Below are positions 7,154 to 15,422 of a stretch of 26,723 nt of DNA, piece after piece. A program made the translations under genes and the position numbers. The notes under the pieces were generated by a model that ran no database searches, was not told the DNA's origin, and worked only from the letters and a program-made list of their open reading frames with translations. How positions within the stretch are numbered: position 1 is the stretch's first letter; each line of letters begins with the position of its first letter. The DNA is from Clostridia bacterium. GTDB taxonomy: Bacteria; Bacillota; Clostridia; Oscillospirales; CAG-272. The stretch lies in the NCBI GenBank assembly GCA_017612655.1, contig JAGAFM010000153.1, forward strand, positions 1 to 26,723, in the 5' to 3' direction.

Positions 7154-9271
7154 TTATCGGATTCTTCGAAACGAAGAAAACGGGGCGGACAGGTCACTTC
7201 CGGGATCGGCCCGATAGCGTCGGATAACATCTTCCGCCTGGAGACGGGATTCGGTGACAAACAGATGGAGCGTAAAGCCGATGCCATGAACGGGACGGTC
7301 CGCGGACCAGACCGGAACGCTGTTCCAGACGAGATTCCGGTGCGGAAAGCACCGGGTGACCGGAAAGGCCGTCTTTCTCCGGTCGATCAGGAAGGAGACA
7401 GGTCTGGATTCGCAGCGCCGGCATTCCACCGCACCGTCTTTTCGGAGAATACAGCGCTGGAGCGTCATGAGCGGAATGCGGCCGTACGTTACGGCGCCGA
7501 GCGGGATGTCTGCCCGCAGAGCCCTCAGTTGGGCAAGGGACAATTCCGGAGAAAGGCACAGATCCGCAAGCCCCGCACTCTGAAGGACAGCGGCCGTTTC
7601 CCGGGTGCAGCAGTTCATGCGGAAATCCCCGTGCAGTTCCCATTCCCCCTCCCGAAGCAGGGCGGCATGGGACGGATGGGACAGCATCGCGTGGCGGATT
7701 CCCCGCCCTGCTGCCAGGACGGTCATTTTCCGGATTTCATCCTTTTCGGAATCAAAAATGACGGGAGGAAGCGCGACGGCGTTTACACCCGCCTGCAGCG
7801 CGGCTTCCGGATCGGCGCAGAAAGCGTCGATCGGAAGGAAGATCAGACCATAGAAGTCCTTTGCGCTTTCCGGGATCCGTTCGGTGAACCAGAACAGAGC
7901 TCTCCTGGGCTGCTGGGAGATCCGCGGAGGTTCAACCCCACTTTTCTCCGCCTCCGGAACGGCCTGGACGGAAAGGGCGCGTTCAGGCTTCTCCGTTCTC
8001 CGGAGCAGCGACTGCTCCAGGGAGGAGAGAAGGCTCCTGCGGAGCGCATTCAGCTCGGAGAGGGAAACGAAAAGAGCGGGATCGATCTCGAGGCAGATCC
8101 GTTCGGCGCGGAACGGCGTCTCTCCCAGGCGGGAGAGGCATCCCCGGACATCTTCTTCGCGGATTTCGCGGTTTTTCGCGATCTCGGGAACCGATCCGGT
8201 TTCCGTGACGGTACAGCCACGGCAGGACGCCGTCATCACGACGGGCGCACCGGAACGGATCCGGCAGGAGAGCGAAGCAGGGAGCGTCCGTTCCGGGTGT
8301 CTTCCGGCGGAAACGGCCTTTTCGGCCGCGGCGCTCCGTTCCTTGTCCGACTCCGAGCGGACGCCTAGCATTTCCTTTCCGATTTTTCCGGTGAAATAGC
8401 CGTCGGTGAACCCGTTCCGGGAAAACAGATCGGACAGGAAGGCGGTTTCCTCCCGGTCGGCGTTTCTGCCTTCGTCCAGGAGACGCCGGAAAATGCGGGT
8501 CACGCCTTCCACATACGCGGGGGTTTTCATCCTTCCCTCGATTTTGAGGGATGCGACCCCGAGTGAGAGCAGTTCCGGAATGTGGCCGGAAAGAGAGAGA
8601 TCCCGGAGAGAAAGCGGGTATCCTTCGGAGGTCCCGGAATCCCCTTCCCGTTCCGCGATGCGGTAAGGAAGCCGGCAGGGCTGCGCGCATTCGCCGCGGT
8701 TGCCGCTTCTTCCCCCGACCATGGAACTGAACAGACAGCCTCCGGACTGGGAAACGCAGATCGCGCCGTGGAGAAACAGTTCGATTTCGATGGGAGATCC
8801 GGAGCAGAGCGTTTTGAGGTCCGGGTAGGAGAGTTCTCTCGCAGCCACCATTCTGGAAAAGCCGACTTTCGAAAAAAAGAGGGCTGCGTCCGTGTTGTGG
8901 CCTGCGCACTGTGTGCTTGCATGAAGGGGAAAGTCCGGAAAAGTCCTGTGAAGCAGGGAGGCGAGCCCCGGATCCGCACAGATCAGAGCGTCCGCCCCCC
9001 ACCGGTATAACTGTTCCGCGTAGGAAAGAAGGTCATCCATTTCCCGCTCAAACGGGACGGTATTCAGCGTAATGTTGGAACGCACTCCGTAAAAGGAGCA
9101 GCGTCGGATCGCATCTTCCATCTCCCGGTCTGAAAAATTATCGGCGGACATCCGTGCGTTGAAACGGGTTCCGCCGAAATAGACCGCATCGGCTCCCGCC
9201 CGGATCGCTGCGTTCAGGGCATCGACCGATCCGGCTGGGGCCAGGAGTTCGGGACGTTTAACGGTATTCAT
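7154..9271 (-). CDS. U32 family protein (RlhA-like, rRNA hydroxylation / collagenase-like)
   Basis: The 705-residue protein begins MNTVKRPELLAPAGS, the usual start of the U32 family, and carries the family signature around residues 169-203 (GAICVSQSGGCLFSSM, then GGRSGNRGECAQPCRLPY) with Cys172, Cys179, Cys195 and Cys199. In Escherichia coli the relative RlhA is needed for 5-hydroxylation of 23S rRNA C2501, and these cysteines are thought to hold an iron-sulfur cluster; protease activity, from which the family was named, is doubtful. The long form, with a C-terminal extension after the core of about 400 residues, is common in Gram-positive bacteria. The ATG at 9271 lies inside the end of zapA (14-base overlap). 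The zapA-U32 order is recurrent in Clostridia. The exact substrate is an inference. Confidence 0.88.
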   Translation of the reverse strand: MNTVKRPELLAPAGSVDALNAAIRAGADAVYFGGTRFNARMSADNFSDREMEDAIRRCSFYGVRSNITLNTVPFEREMDDLLSYAEQLYRWGADALICADPGLASLLHRTFPDFPLHASTQCAGHNTDAALFFSKVGFSRMVAARELSYPDLKTLCSGSPIEIELFLHGAICVSQSGGCLFSSMVGGRSGNRGECAQPCRLPYRIAEREGDSGTSEGYPLSLRDLSLSGHIPELLSLGVASLKIEGRMKTPAYVEGVTRIFRRLLDEGRNADREETAFLSDLFSRNGFTDGYFTGKIGKEMLGVRSESDKERSAAAEKAVSAGRHPERTLPASLSCRIRSGAPVVMTASCRGCTVTETGSVPEIAKNREIREEDVRGCLSRLGETPFRAERICLEIDPALFVSLSELNALRRSLLSSLEQSLLRRTEKPERALSVQAVPEAEKSGVEPPRISQQPRRALFWFTERIPESAKDFYGLIFLPIDAFCADPEAALQAGVNAVALPPVIFDSEKDEIRKMTVLAAGRGIRHAMLSHPSHAALLREGEWELHGDFRMNCCTRETAAVLQSAGLADLCLSPELSLAQLRALRADIPLGAVTYGRIPLMTLQRCILRKDGAVECRRCESRPVSFLIDRRKTAFPVTRCFPHRNLVWNSVPVWSADRPVHGIGFTLHLFVTESRLQAEDVIRRYRADPGSDLSAPFSSFRRIR

Positions 9272-9581
9272 TTCCCTCGGAAGAACTCCTTTTCTGTGCC
9301 AGACGTTCGTTTTCCATGTATTGGATTTCCAGATCCAGTTCCATGTTCTCTGTTTTCTGCCGGAGTGCCTCATAGTCGGTGGAAAGCTTTTTGTTTTCGT
9401 CAACCAGTTCCAGCAGCAAAAGGAGCGCGGCATTGAGCGTGGAGGAAGAGCGGGAGGATTTTTTGATGGACTCCAAACGGGAGGTTACCTCTGCCGCGAG
9501 CTCGGTAACCTTCTCTTTGGAGTATTCCGTGTTGACCGTCATGGCGGTATCTCCGATCATGACCTTGATCCTGTTTTTCAT
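9258..9581 (-). CDS. zapA: Cell division protein ZapA
   Basis: A 107-residue protein beginning MKNRIKVMIGDTAMTVNTEYS, followed by a helical region (KVTELAAEVTSRLESIK) and a long coiled coil (about 45-100, including LLLLLELVDENKKLSTDYEALRQK). ZapA binds FtsZ, crosslinks its filaments and stabilises the Z ring. The short N-terminal beta-sheet domain plus coiled-coil tail and the length match the family. The ATG at 9581 was chosen because AGGAGGAG precedes it by five bases; a longer frame to 9698 has no site and reads across the promoter. It is the first gene of the minus-strand operon, and its end overlaps the U32 gene by 14 bases. Confidence 0.88.
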   Translation of the reverse strand: MKNRIKVMIGDTAMTVNTEYSKEKVTELAAEVTSRLESIKKSSRSSSTLNAALLLLLELVDENKKLSTDYEALRQKTENMELDLEIQYMENERLAQKRSSSEGNEYR

Positions 9582-9689
9582 ATTCTCCTCCTGCAAGATA
9601 TCCCCGACCGAAAACCAATCCTGTTGCGGTTGAGGGCCGTGGCTCTTTTCCGCTTCGGACAATAGCCTTATCGATTCCAATCCATGATC

Positions 9690-9718
9690 ATTATACACCG
9701 AAATCTGTGGTTTGGAAA
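9690..9718 (-). promoter_or_regulatory. Probable sigma-A promoter of the zapA operon
   Basis: On the minus strand an exact TATAAT lies at 9695-9690, with TTTCCA (9718-9713) 17 bases upstream as a weak -35. The leader to the zapA ATG at 9581 would be about 100 bases. The -35 match is only four of six. Confidence 0.5.
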
Positions 9719-9910
9719 GGGGTATTTGAAAGAAAAATGAAAAAACAGAGAAGAAATCAGGGGGTTTTTCCCTATAAACGGGTGTCAGATTGCAAAAGAA
9801 AAAGGGGATCGCCGGAAAAAAGGCGGGGAACGAACCGTTTGCCGGGGAGCCGGACAGGGATCGAAAGCCGGTCCGTGGAGTCGGACAATTGTAAATTTTT
9901 CATGGTTTCA

Positions 9911-9939
9911 TTGACTTTTTTCGCCTCATGCTGTAAAAT
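9911..9939 (+). promoter_or_regulatory. Probable sigma-A promoter of yicC and downstream genes
   Basis: TTGACT (9911-9916) and TAAAAT (9934-9939) are separated by 17 bases, each one base off consensus. The predicted start is near 9946, leaving a leader of about 72 bases before the yicC TTG start. Confidence 0.7.
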
Positions 9940-9961
9940 TTAGGGATAAAATGGGTGGAGT

Positions 9962-9994
9962 AGCAGGTTTTGACGGACAGCCCAAAAATCTGCT
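9962..9994 (+). other. Leader hairpin upstream of yicC
   Basis: In the predicted yicC leader, AGCAGGTTTT (9962-9971) can pair with AAAATCTGCT (9985-9994) through ten pairs, one of them G-U, around a 13-base loop. It ends seven bases before the ribosome binding region (AAAGGTGG, 10001-10008). No known riboswitch was recognised; it may be an RNA processing or translation control element. Confidence 0.4.
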
Positions 9995-10017
9995 TTCACC
10001 AAAGGTGGTGGAGCAAT

Positions 10018-10905
10018 TTGGCACGCAGCATGACGGCCTACGGCCGCGCGAAAACGCAGCGGGGAGGCAAGGACATTCTGGTTGAGATCCGTTCGGTGAA
10101 CAACCGCTTCTTTGACTGCTCCGTCCGGATTTCCCGGCTGTACGGATTCCTGGAGGATCGGGTTCGGGGTTTTATTCGCGAACACGGCCCCTCGCGAGGG
10201 AAAATCGACGTGCTGGTTTCGATTGAATCCATGGCTTCTTCCGGTACGGAGATCCGGCTTGACGAAGCTTACACGGAGAGCTATCTGCAGGCTCTTTACC
10301 GGCTTCGGGACGCCTACGGCCTTCCGGACGACATTTCCGTTATGACCGTTGCCCGCAATCCGTCCGTATTCGCGGAGCGCCGCAGGGAGGAAAACGCGGA
10401 GGAGGAATGGGAAGAGATCCGTCCCGCCATAGAAGAAGCGCTGGCCTCTTTCCTTGCGATGAGCGAGGCGGAAGGAGGGCGCCTGATATCGGATCTCGTT
10501 GCCAAGAAAGAACACCTGCTTTCTCTGCTTCCTCTCGTCGAGACACAGTCCAAAGAGGATACAGACCGCTATTTCAGCCGCCTGGAGGCCAGACTGACTA
10601 CGGTTTTGGAGAGCCGAGGCGTTTCGGCGGACCCCGCCAGAATCCTCACGGAATGCGCGGTTTTCGCGGACAAGGTTGCCGTTGACGAGGAAATCGTCCG
10701 CTTGCGGAGTCATTTCAGGGCGTTTGACGACATGGTGGTTTCCAGGGAACCGATCGGAAAGAAGCTGGATTTTCTGATTCAGGAGATGAACCGGGAGACG
10801 AACACCATCGGTTCAAAGTGCTGCAGCACGGAGATCTCCAAGATCGTCATAGAAATGAAGAACGAGATCGAAAAGATCCGGGAACAGGTTCAGAACATCG
10901 AATAA
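10018..10905 (+). CDS. yicC: YicC/YloC family endoribonuclease
   Basis: The 295-residue protein starts LARSMTAYGRAKTQ, close to the MxRSMTGYGRA start of the YicC/YloC family, and ends with EMNRETNTIGSKCCSTEISKIVIEMKNEIEKIREQVQNIE-like sequence (tail EKIREQVQNIE), the family's C-terminal block. YicC proteins are metal-dependent endoribonucleases involved in RNA turnover; in Bacillota the gene stands before remA and gmk, as here. The start chosen is TTG at 10018, behind GGTGGTGGAG; the next possible start, ATG 10030, would lose part of the conserved N-terminus, and an upstream TTG at 9970 falls inside the leader hairpin. It is 15 bases from remA and probably heads the long plus-strand operon. 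Confidence 0.88.
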   Translation: MARSMTAYGRAKTQRGGKDILVEIRSVNNRFFDCSVRISRLYGFLEDRVRGFIREHGPSRGKIDVLVSIESMASSGTEIRLDEAYTESYLQALYRLRDAYGLPDDISVMTVARNPSVFAERRREENAEEEWEEIRPAIEEALASFLAMSEAEGGRLISDLVAKKEHLLSLLPLVETQSKEDTDRYFSRLEARLTTVLESRGVSADPARILTECAVFADKVAVDEEIVRLRSHFRAFDDMVVSREPIGKKLDFLIQEMNRETNTIGSKCCSTEISKIVIEMKNEIEKIREQVQNIE

Positions 10906-10920
10906 CGGGAGGATGACTGT

Positions 10921-11205
10921 ATGCATTTTGTCAATGTCGGACACGGCAACCTGATTGCCGCCTCCAGAATCATTGCGGTAGTCTCCCCGGATTCCGCTCC
11001 GATGAAGCGGCTGCTTCAAGACGCGAAGGAAGAAGGACGTATTCTTGATGTTACCGGAGGGAAAAAGACCAGGGCCGTTCTGATCGCGGATACCGGACAC
11101 GTGATCCTCTGCGATCTTCAAACGGAAACGGTGGCTTCCAGGCTGGGCGGCGCAGATGCCGAATCCGAGCCAGAGCCGAAGGGGGATTCCGATGGCGAAT
11201 CATAA
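10921..11205 (+). CDS. remA: RemA family extracellular matrix regulatory protein (DUF370)
   Basis: This 94-residue protein matches RemA over nearly its whole length: VNVGHGNLIAASRIIAVVSPDSAPMKRLLQDA, then GKKTRAVLIADTGHVILCDLQTETVASRL. In Bacillus subtilis RemA is a ring-forming DNA-binding protein that activates matrix and osmoprotection genes. The family is also conserved in Bacillota without a known biofilm programme, next to yicC and gmk. The ATG at 10921 follows CGGGAGG. An acidic tail of about 17 residues (ADAESEPEPKGDSDGES) is additional to the core. The end overlaps gmk by 14 bases, pointing to translational coupling. Confidence 0.92.
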   Translation: MHFVNVGHGNLIAASRIIAVVSPDSAPMKRLLQDAKEEGRILDVTGGKKTRAVLIADTGHVILCDLQTETVASRLGGADAESEPEPKGDSDGES

Positions 11206-11836
11206 AATCGGGATACCGTTTGTCATCTCCGGACCGTCCGGTTCGGGAAAAGGCATGATCGTGCGCGAAATCCTGAAGCGGGATTCTGAAAACTACCGGC
11301 TGTCTGTATCCGCCACGACCCGGCAGCCCCGCCCCGGAGAACGGGATGGCGTGGAGTACTATTTCATCAGCCGGAAGGAATTTGAAGACAGAATCGCGGC
11401 GGGAGAGGTCCTGGAGTATACTGAGTACTGCGGGAATTACTACGGAACTCTGAAATCGGAGGTGGAAAACCTGACCGAGGCCGGGATCAACGTCATTCTG
11501 GAGATCGAGATCGTCGGCGGCAACAACGTCCGGCGGATCCGTCCGGATACCCTGCTCTTCTTTGTGATTCCGCCCGACGCGGATACGCTGCGGAAACGCC
11601 TCCGCGGCCGGGGAACGGAAAGCGAGGAATCCATTGAAAAGCGGCTGGCCAGGGCGGAAAAAGAGATTCTTTTGGCGAAGGACTACGATTACCTGATCGT
11701 CAACGAAACGGATCGGATTGGGGCCGCCGCGGACGAAATCATGCAAATCGTGGAAGCGGAAAAGCACCGGATGCGTTATCATTTTGACCGCGTCGCCCAT
11801 CTTTTTGATCCGGCGGATCCCGTCGGTGAACAATAA
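11192..11836 (+). CDS. gmk: Guanylate kinase
   Basis: The enzyme phosphorylates GMP (and dGMP) with ATP to GDP in purine nucleotide synthesis and salvage. The 214-residue product has the P-loop GPSGSGKG (14-21), the GMP-binding stretch SATTRQPRPGERDGVEYYFIS, and GNYYGT and the lid region RLRGRGTESEESIEKRL. The length is normal (about 205-215). ATG 11192 was chosen because AGGGGGA stands just before it and MANHKIGIPFVISGPSG aligns with family starts; an in-frame GTG/ATG at 11156 lies deep within remA. The gene follows remA and precedes rpoZ, the usual Bacillota order. Confidence 0.96.
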   Translation: MANHKIGIPFVISGPSGSGKGMIVREILKRDSENYRLSVSATTRQPRPGERDGVEYYFISRKEFEDRIAAGEVLEYTEYCGNYYGTLKSEVENLTEAGINVILEIEIVGGNNVRRIRPDTLLFFVIPPDADTLRKRLRGRGTESEESIEKRLARAEKEILLAKDYDYLIVNETDRIGAAADEIMQIVEAEKHRMRYHFDRVAHLFDPADPVGEQ

Positions 11837-11880
11837 AACAGTAAACAATAAACATCAGATACAGAAAAGGAGTCGTCACC

Positions 11881-12315
11881 ATGATTTACCCGTCCATCGA
11901 TGAAATTACAAAAGGGGAATATAACCGGTACACTCTTGTTATCGCCGCGGCGAAGTGCGCACGGAAGGTAACGGAAGAAAACCTGGAAAACAAAGATCAG
12001 GACAAGGATGTTCCCGCCGAAAAAGCGGTTAAAACCGCAATCAAGCGCCTTTATTCCGGAGAATACGCGATCACCGAGACCCCGGAAGACGTCGACGTCA
12101 AGCTTGCGGAAGAAGAGCGCCGCCAGCGGGAAGCGGAAGCGGCAAGAGAAGCGGCTGAGGCCAACACTCTGAAAATCTCCAACTTCGTTCTCGACGAGAC
12201 GGAAGAGGATGAGAAAGAGGAAGAGGAAGAAGACGAGCTTCGCGAAGAGGAAGAAGAAAGCGAAGAAGAATCGGAACCGGAGGACCCCGAAATCTCAGAC
12301 AGAGATTACGAATAA
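11881..12315 (+). CDS. rpoZ: DNA-directed RNA polymerase omega subunit with acidic C-terminal extension
   Basis: Residues 1-75 form the omega core: MIYPSIDEI, then NRYTLVIAAAKCARKV (15-30) and EKAVKTAIKRLYSGEYAI (47-64). Omega helps beta-prime fold and assemble into RNA polymerase. The remaining 70 residues are unusual: a charged, alanine-rich probable helix (about 77-95) and then an acidic tail (about 104-144) dominated by Glu and Asp. Typical Bacillota omega subunits are about 65-100 residues, so the protein is long at 144. The ATG at 11881 follows AAAAGGAG. The leader between gmk and rpoZ (44 bases) is notably A-rich. The tail's role is unknown. Confidence 0.9.
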   Translation: MIYPSIDEITKGEYNRYTLVIAAAKCARKVTEENLENKDQDKDVPAEKAVKTAIKRLYSGEYAITETPEDVDVKLAEEERRQREAEAAREAAEANTLKISNFVLDETEEDEKEEEEEDELREEEEESEEESEPEDPEISDRDYE

Positions 12316-12342
12316 TCCGGGACAGAGAGGGGAACCGCCTTT

Positions 12343-14928
12343 ATGGGACCAGTATCGCAGGATCGTGCCCCGCGCTACGCCGCCGTGCACATACTGGACA
12401 TTTCCTATCCTGCGGACAGACCATATACGTATCGGATCGAGCAGAGCGCCGAAGACGAGATCGTCCCAGGCTGCTTCGTTGCGGTCCCGTTCGGCGGAGG
12501 AAACCGGGGACGGATCGGTTATGTCAGTAAAGTGTTTTCCGACAGCGAGGAGTCTGTTTCCTCCGAAGCCGTCAAGCCGATCCATTGCCTGATCTCAAGG
12601 GAGTTTGTTCTTTCGGAAGACCAACAGGCGCTCTGCACCTTTCTCTGTGAGATGACTTTCTGCACGGTCGGAGACGCCGCGAGAGCGCTGGTCCCTCCCG
12701 GGGTTCTGAACCGCCTCGTTGAGAGTTATTCCCTCGGCGGAGATCCGCAGGAAGCGGGTGCCGCGAACAGCAAAACCGCAGAGTCCCTGATCAGGCTCCT
12801 GCAGACCGAGTCTGCGATCCGAAAGGATCGGCTGGAACGCCAGTACGGCCTCCGGTGGGTTCGGGAGGCGGATCGTCTGGTCCGTCAGGGCATCCTTACC
12901 CGCCGTCTCGAGGTTCGGCCGGACGAGGAGAGGCCGAAGGAAGGATTCGTCTCTCCCAGCCTTCCCGCGGATGTTCTGTCCAGCCTGGCATCCGGAGATG
13001 CGGAGACAAGGAAACGCTATTCCTATCGCCGTCGCGCGGAACGTTTCTCGGCGGTTCTTTCTGCCGTTGGTTCCGCTTCCGGCTCGGAACAGTCTTTTTC
13101 GGAAATCATGGCGGCTTGCTCCGACCTGGAGCCCTCCGAGGTCAGGGAAGCGATCCGGGAACTGGTGGCGGACGGGTTTCTGACGGTTCGGTACGGGGAG
13201 CCTCTTGCCCCGGATGCGGAAAAGACGCTTCAAAAAGAAAGCGCCGAACCGGTCAGGCTGAATCCGGAACAGCAACGGGCATTTGAGGCTCTTCGGGAAA
13301 TGAGTTCGCGCGAAACCGCTTCTGCGGCACTCCTCTACGGGGTGACCGGGAGCGGAAAGAGTCTCGTGATCCGATCGATCGCGGAATCCGTGATCGCCTC
13401 CGGAAGGCAGGTGATTCTGCTTGTCCCGGAGATTGCGCTGACGCCGCAGTCCGTTGCGGTATACTGCAGTTATTTCGGAAACCGGGCCGCTGTTCTGCAT
13501 TCCGCGCTTTCCGCCGGAGAACGGGCCGATGTTTGGAGAAAGGCGAGAAGCGGTGCCGTCGATCTGGTGATCGGCACGAGGAGCGCCGTTTTTACTCCGT
13601 TCGAGCGTCTTGGACTGATCGTCATTGACGAAGAGCAGGAGCACACTTATAAATCTGACCAGTCTCCACGCTATCATGCGAGAGACGTCGCGCGGTTCCG
13701 CTGCGCAGCATCCCGCGCCCTTCTGCTTCTGGCTTCCGCCACACCCTCTTTCGAAAGCTACTACAAGGCTGAGAGAGGCGCCTATACTCTGCTCCGCCTG
13801 ACGGAGCGTTACGGCGGAGCCTCCCTTCCGGACGTTGTCCTGGATGACATTCGGGGGGAGATCACCCGGGACGGGAACGAACCGCTCGGAAAAACACTGT
13901 CCAACTATCTGACCGACACGATACAAAAGGGAGAACAGGCGGTGTTTTTCCTGAACAGGCGCGGTTATCACAAGTATCTTTCCTGCCTGTCCTGCCGGCA
14001 GACCGTGTTTTGCGAGCACTGCAGCATTCCCATGACGCTTCACAGCGGAAAGGGAGCTCGGAAAGAAGAAACGGACGGCATCCCGGCTGAAACAGGCGGA
14101 GTTCTCGTCTGTCACTACTGCGGAGCCCGGAGAAAACCCCCGGCCGTCTGCCCGTCCTGCTCTTCCCCGTATCTTCAGGCATTCGGGTACGGAACGCAGA
14201 GGGTGGAAGAGGAACTGGCGGAACGATTTCCCTCTGTACGGACGCTTCGCATGGATCTGGATACGACACAGGGAAAAGATGCCCATGAAAGGATTCTACA
14301 GCGCTTTCGGAACCGGGAGGCTGACCTTCTTCTCGGGACGCAAATGGTAACCAAAGGACATGATTTCCCGGATGTGACGCTGGTGGGCGTTATCGCGGCG
14401 GACGCTTTGCTCAGCCAGGATGACTTCCGCGCTTCCGAACGGACGTTTGCTCTTCTGACTCAGGTAATCGGAAGGGCGGGAAGGTCCGATCGGAGAGGGG
14501 TTGCGGTGATTCAGACCTATCGTCCCGAAAACGAGGTCTTTCGCCTCGCCGCGAAACAGGACTATGAGACGTTCTACCGGAAACACATCGGGTTCCGAAA
14601 AGAGATGGTCTATCCTCCGTTCTGCGACATCGTGCTCTTCTCTGCTTCCGGAAAAGAGGAACGGGAGGTGCGGTCCGCTGCGGATCAGCTGGCCGAACGT
14701 ATTGCCTCCGAAACAGCGGGGGATGGACGCTTTTCGAACATCGGACTGTCGATGTTCGGACCGTTTGAGGCGCCGGTGTACCGTGTCCGGGAACAGTACC
14801 GGATGCAGATCATCCTCAAGTGCAGGCTGAACAGCGGAACCAGGACATTTCTTGCTTTTCTGCTGAGAAACGCCTGCAATTCGGGACGAGTCTCGATTGT
14901 CCTGGACTGTAACCCCACGAATTTGTGA
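12343..14928 (+). CDS. priA: Primosomal protein N' (replication restart helicase PriA)
   Basis: PriA recognises stalled forks and D-loops, unwinds DNA 3' to 5' and reloads the replicative helicase. The 861-residue protein has an N-terminal 3'-DNA-binding domain (VHILDISYPADRPYTYRI), Walker A GVTGSGKS (333-340), Walker B DEEQ (429-432) followed by EHTYKSDQSPRYHARDVA, eight zinc-binding cysteines in four pairs (548/551, 557/560, 590/593, 603/606), and helicase motifs GTQMVTKGHDFP and QVIGRAGRSDRRG. The length is at the upper end of the family (about 730-830); extra residues lie around the zinc region and the N-terminal half. The ATG at 12343 has a GAGAGGGG site. Gene order rpoZ-priA-def is conserved, although coaBC, which often stands between rpoZ and priA, is absent. 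Confidence 0.96.
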   Translation: MGPVSQDRAPRYAAVHILDISYPADRPYTYRIEQSAEDEIVPGCFVAVPFGGGNRGRIGYVSKVFSDSEESVSSEAVKPIHCLISREFVLSEDQQALCTFLCEMTFCTVGDAARALVPPGVLNRLVESYSLGGDPQEAGAANSKTAESLIRLLQTESAIRKDRLERQYGLRWVREADRLVRQGILTRRLEVRPDEERPKEGFVSPSLPADVLSSLASGDAETRKRYSYRRRAERFSAVLSAVGSASGSEQSFSEIMAACSDLEPSEVREAIRELVADGFLTVRYGEPLAPDAEKTLQKESAEPVRLNPEQQRAFEALREMSSRETASAALLYGVTGSGKSLVIRSIAESVIASGRQVILLVPEIALTPQSVAVYCSYFGNRAAVLHSALSAGERADVWRKARSGAVDLVIGTRSAVFTPFERLGLIVIDEEQEHTYKSDQSPRYHARDVARFRCAASRALLLLASATPSFESYYKAERGAYTLLRLTERYGGASLPDVVLDDIRGEITRDGNEPLGKTLSNYLTDTIQKGEQAVFFLNRRGYHKYLSCLSCRQTVFCEHCSIPMTLHSGKGARKEETDGIPAETGGVLVCHYCGARRKPPAVCPSCSSPYLQAFGYGTQRVEEELAERFPSVRTLRMDLDTTQGKDAHERILQRFRNREADLLLGTQMVTKGHDFPDVTLVGVIAADALLSQDDFRASERTFALLTQVIGRAGRSDRRGVAVIQTYRPENEVFRLAAKQDYETFYRKHIGFRKEMVYPPFCDIVLFSASGKEEREVRSAADQLAERIASETAGDGRFSNIGLSMFGPFEAPVYRVREQYRMQIILKCRLNSGTRTFLAFLLRNACNSGRVSIVLDCNPTNL

Positions 14929-14948
14929 CAGGGAGTGTATGGAAAACC

Positions 14949-15410
14949 ATGGCAAAACGGAACATCTTGCTGAAAGACAATCCTGCGCTCAGAATGATCA
15001 GCCGGCCTGTCCGGGAGATCACTCCACGCATCCGGACGCTGCTGGACGATATGACCGAGACGATGCGTGCGGCGGAAGGAGTTGGTCTGGCTGCTCCTCA
15101 GGTCGGCGTTTTGCGACGGGTTGTGGTTGTTGAGACCGAGCCCGGAACCGTATATGAGCTGATCAACCCGGAGATTCTCGAAAGCGAGGGAGATCAGTAC
15201 AACCTGGAAGGATGCCTTTCCGCTCCGGGAGAAATGGGATACACCCACCGGCCGATGAGCGTCCGCGTCCGCGCCATGGACCGCACCGGAGCGATCCGGG
15301 ATTATTCGGTCTCAGGCTTTACGGCACAGGCTTTCTGCCATGAAATCGACCATCTTGACGGCATACTGTATCTGGACAAGGCGGATATGGTGGAGCCGGA
15401 AGAACGATAA
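14949..15410 (+). CDS. def: Peptide deformylase
   Basis: The metalloenzyme removes the formyl group from the N-terminal methionine of new proteins. All three motifs are present in the 153-residue product: GVGLAAPQ, EGCLSAP (cysteine metal ligand) and QAFCHEIDHLDG (two histidine ligands and the catalytic Glu of HExxH). The length is typical of the shorter type-I-like forms. ATG 14949 was chosen because MAKRNILLKDNPALR aligns with family starts and AGGGAGTG lies upstream; an in-frame GTG at 14925 overlaps the priA stop and is a possible alternative. It pairs with fmt twelve bases downstream, which adds the group that Def removes. Confidence 0.95.
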   Translation: MAKRNILLKDNPALRMISRPVREITPRIRTLLDDMTETMRAAEGVGLAAPQVGVLRRVVVVETEPGTVYELINPEILESEGDQYNLEGCLSAPGEMGYTHRPMSVRVRAMDRTGAIRDYSVSGFTAQAFCHEIDHLDGILYLDKADMVEPEER

Positions 15411-15422
15411 ACCGGAGAAACT

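Larger units (their letters stand above)
9582..10017. other. 436-base divergent intergenic region between zapA and yicC
   Basis: No gene is supported here. It holds one promoter for each flanking gene and the yicC leader hairpin, listed separately. A 78-codon open frame on the plus strand (from GTG 9707) has no recognisable product, a very basic composition and covers both promoters, so it is treated as chance. The stretch 9720-9900 is purine-rich, with short imperfect repeats such as GTCCG (9871-9875) / CGGAC, and I see nothing further in it. Confidence 0.6.

Noticed and set aside
7265..8368. A 367-codon open frame on the plus strand inside the U32 gene
   Set aside because: It lies wholly antisense to a gene with clear family motifs, has an Arg/Gly/Pro-rich composition typical of complementary frames in GC-rich genes, and has no recognisable domain.
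9707..9943. A 78-codon plus-strand open frame in the zapA-yicC gap
   Set aside because: It starts at GTG without a ribosome binding site, covers promoters on both strands, and its translation is a basic sequence with no recognisable feature.
12595..14286. A 563-codon open frame on the minus strand inside priA
   Set aside because: It is the complement of a complete PriA with helicase and zinc motifs; the low-complexity Arg-rich translation matches no family.
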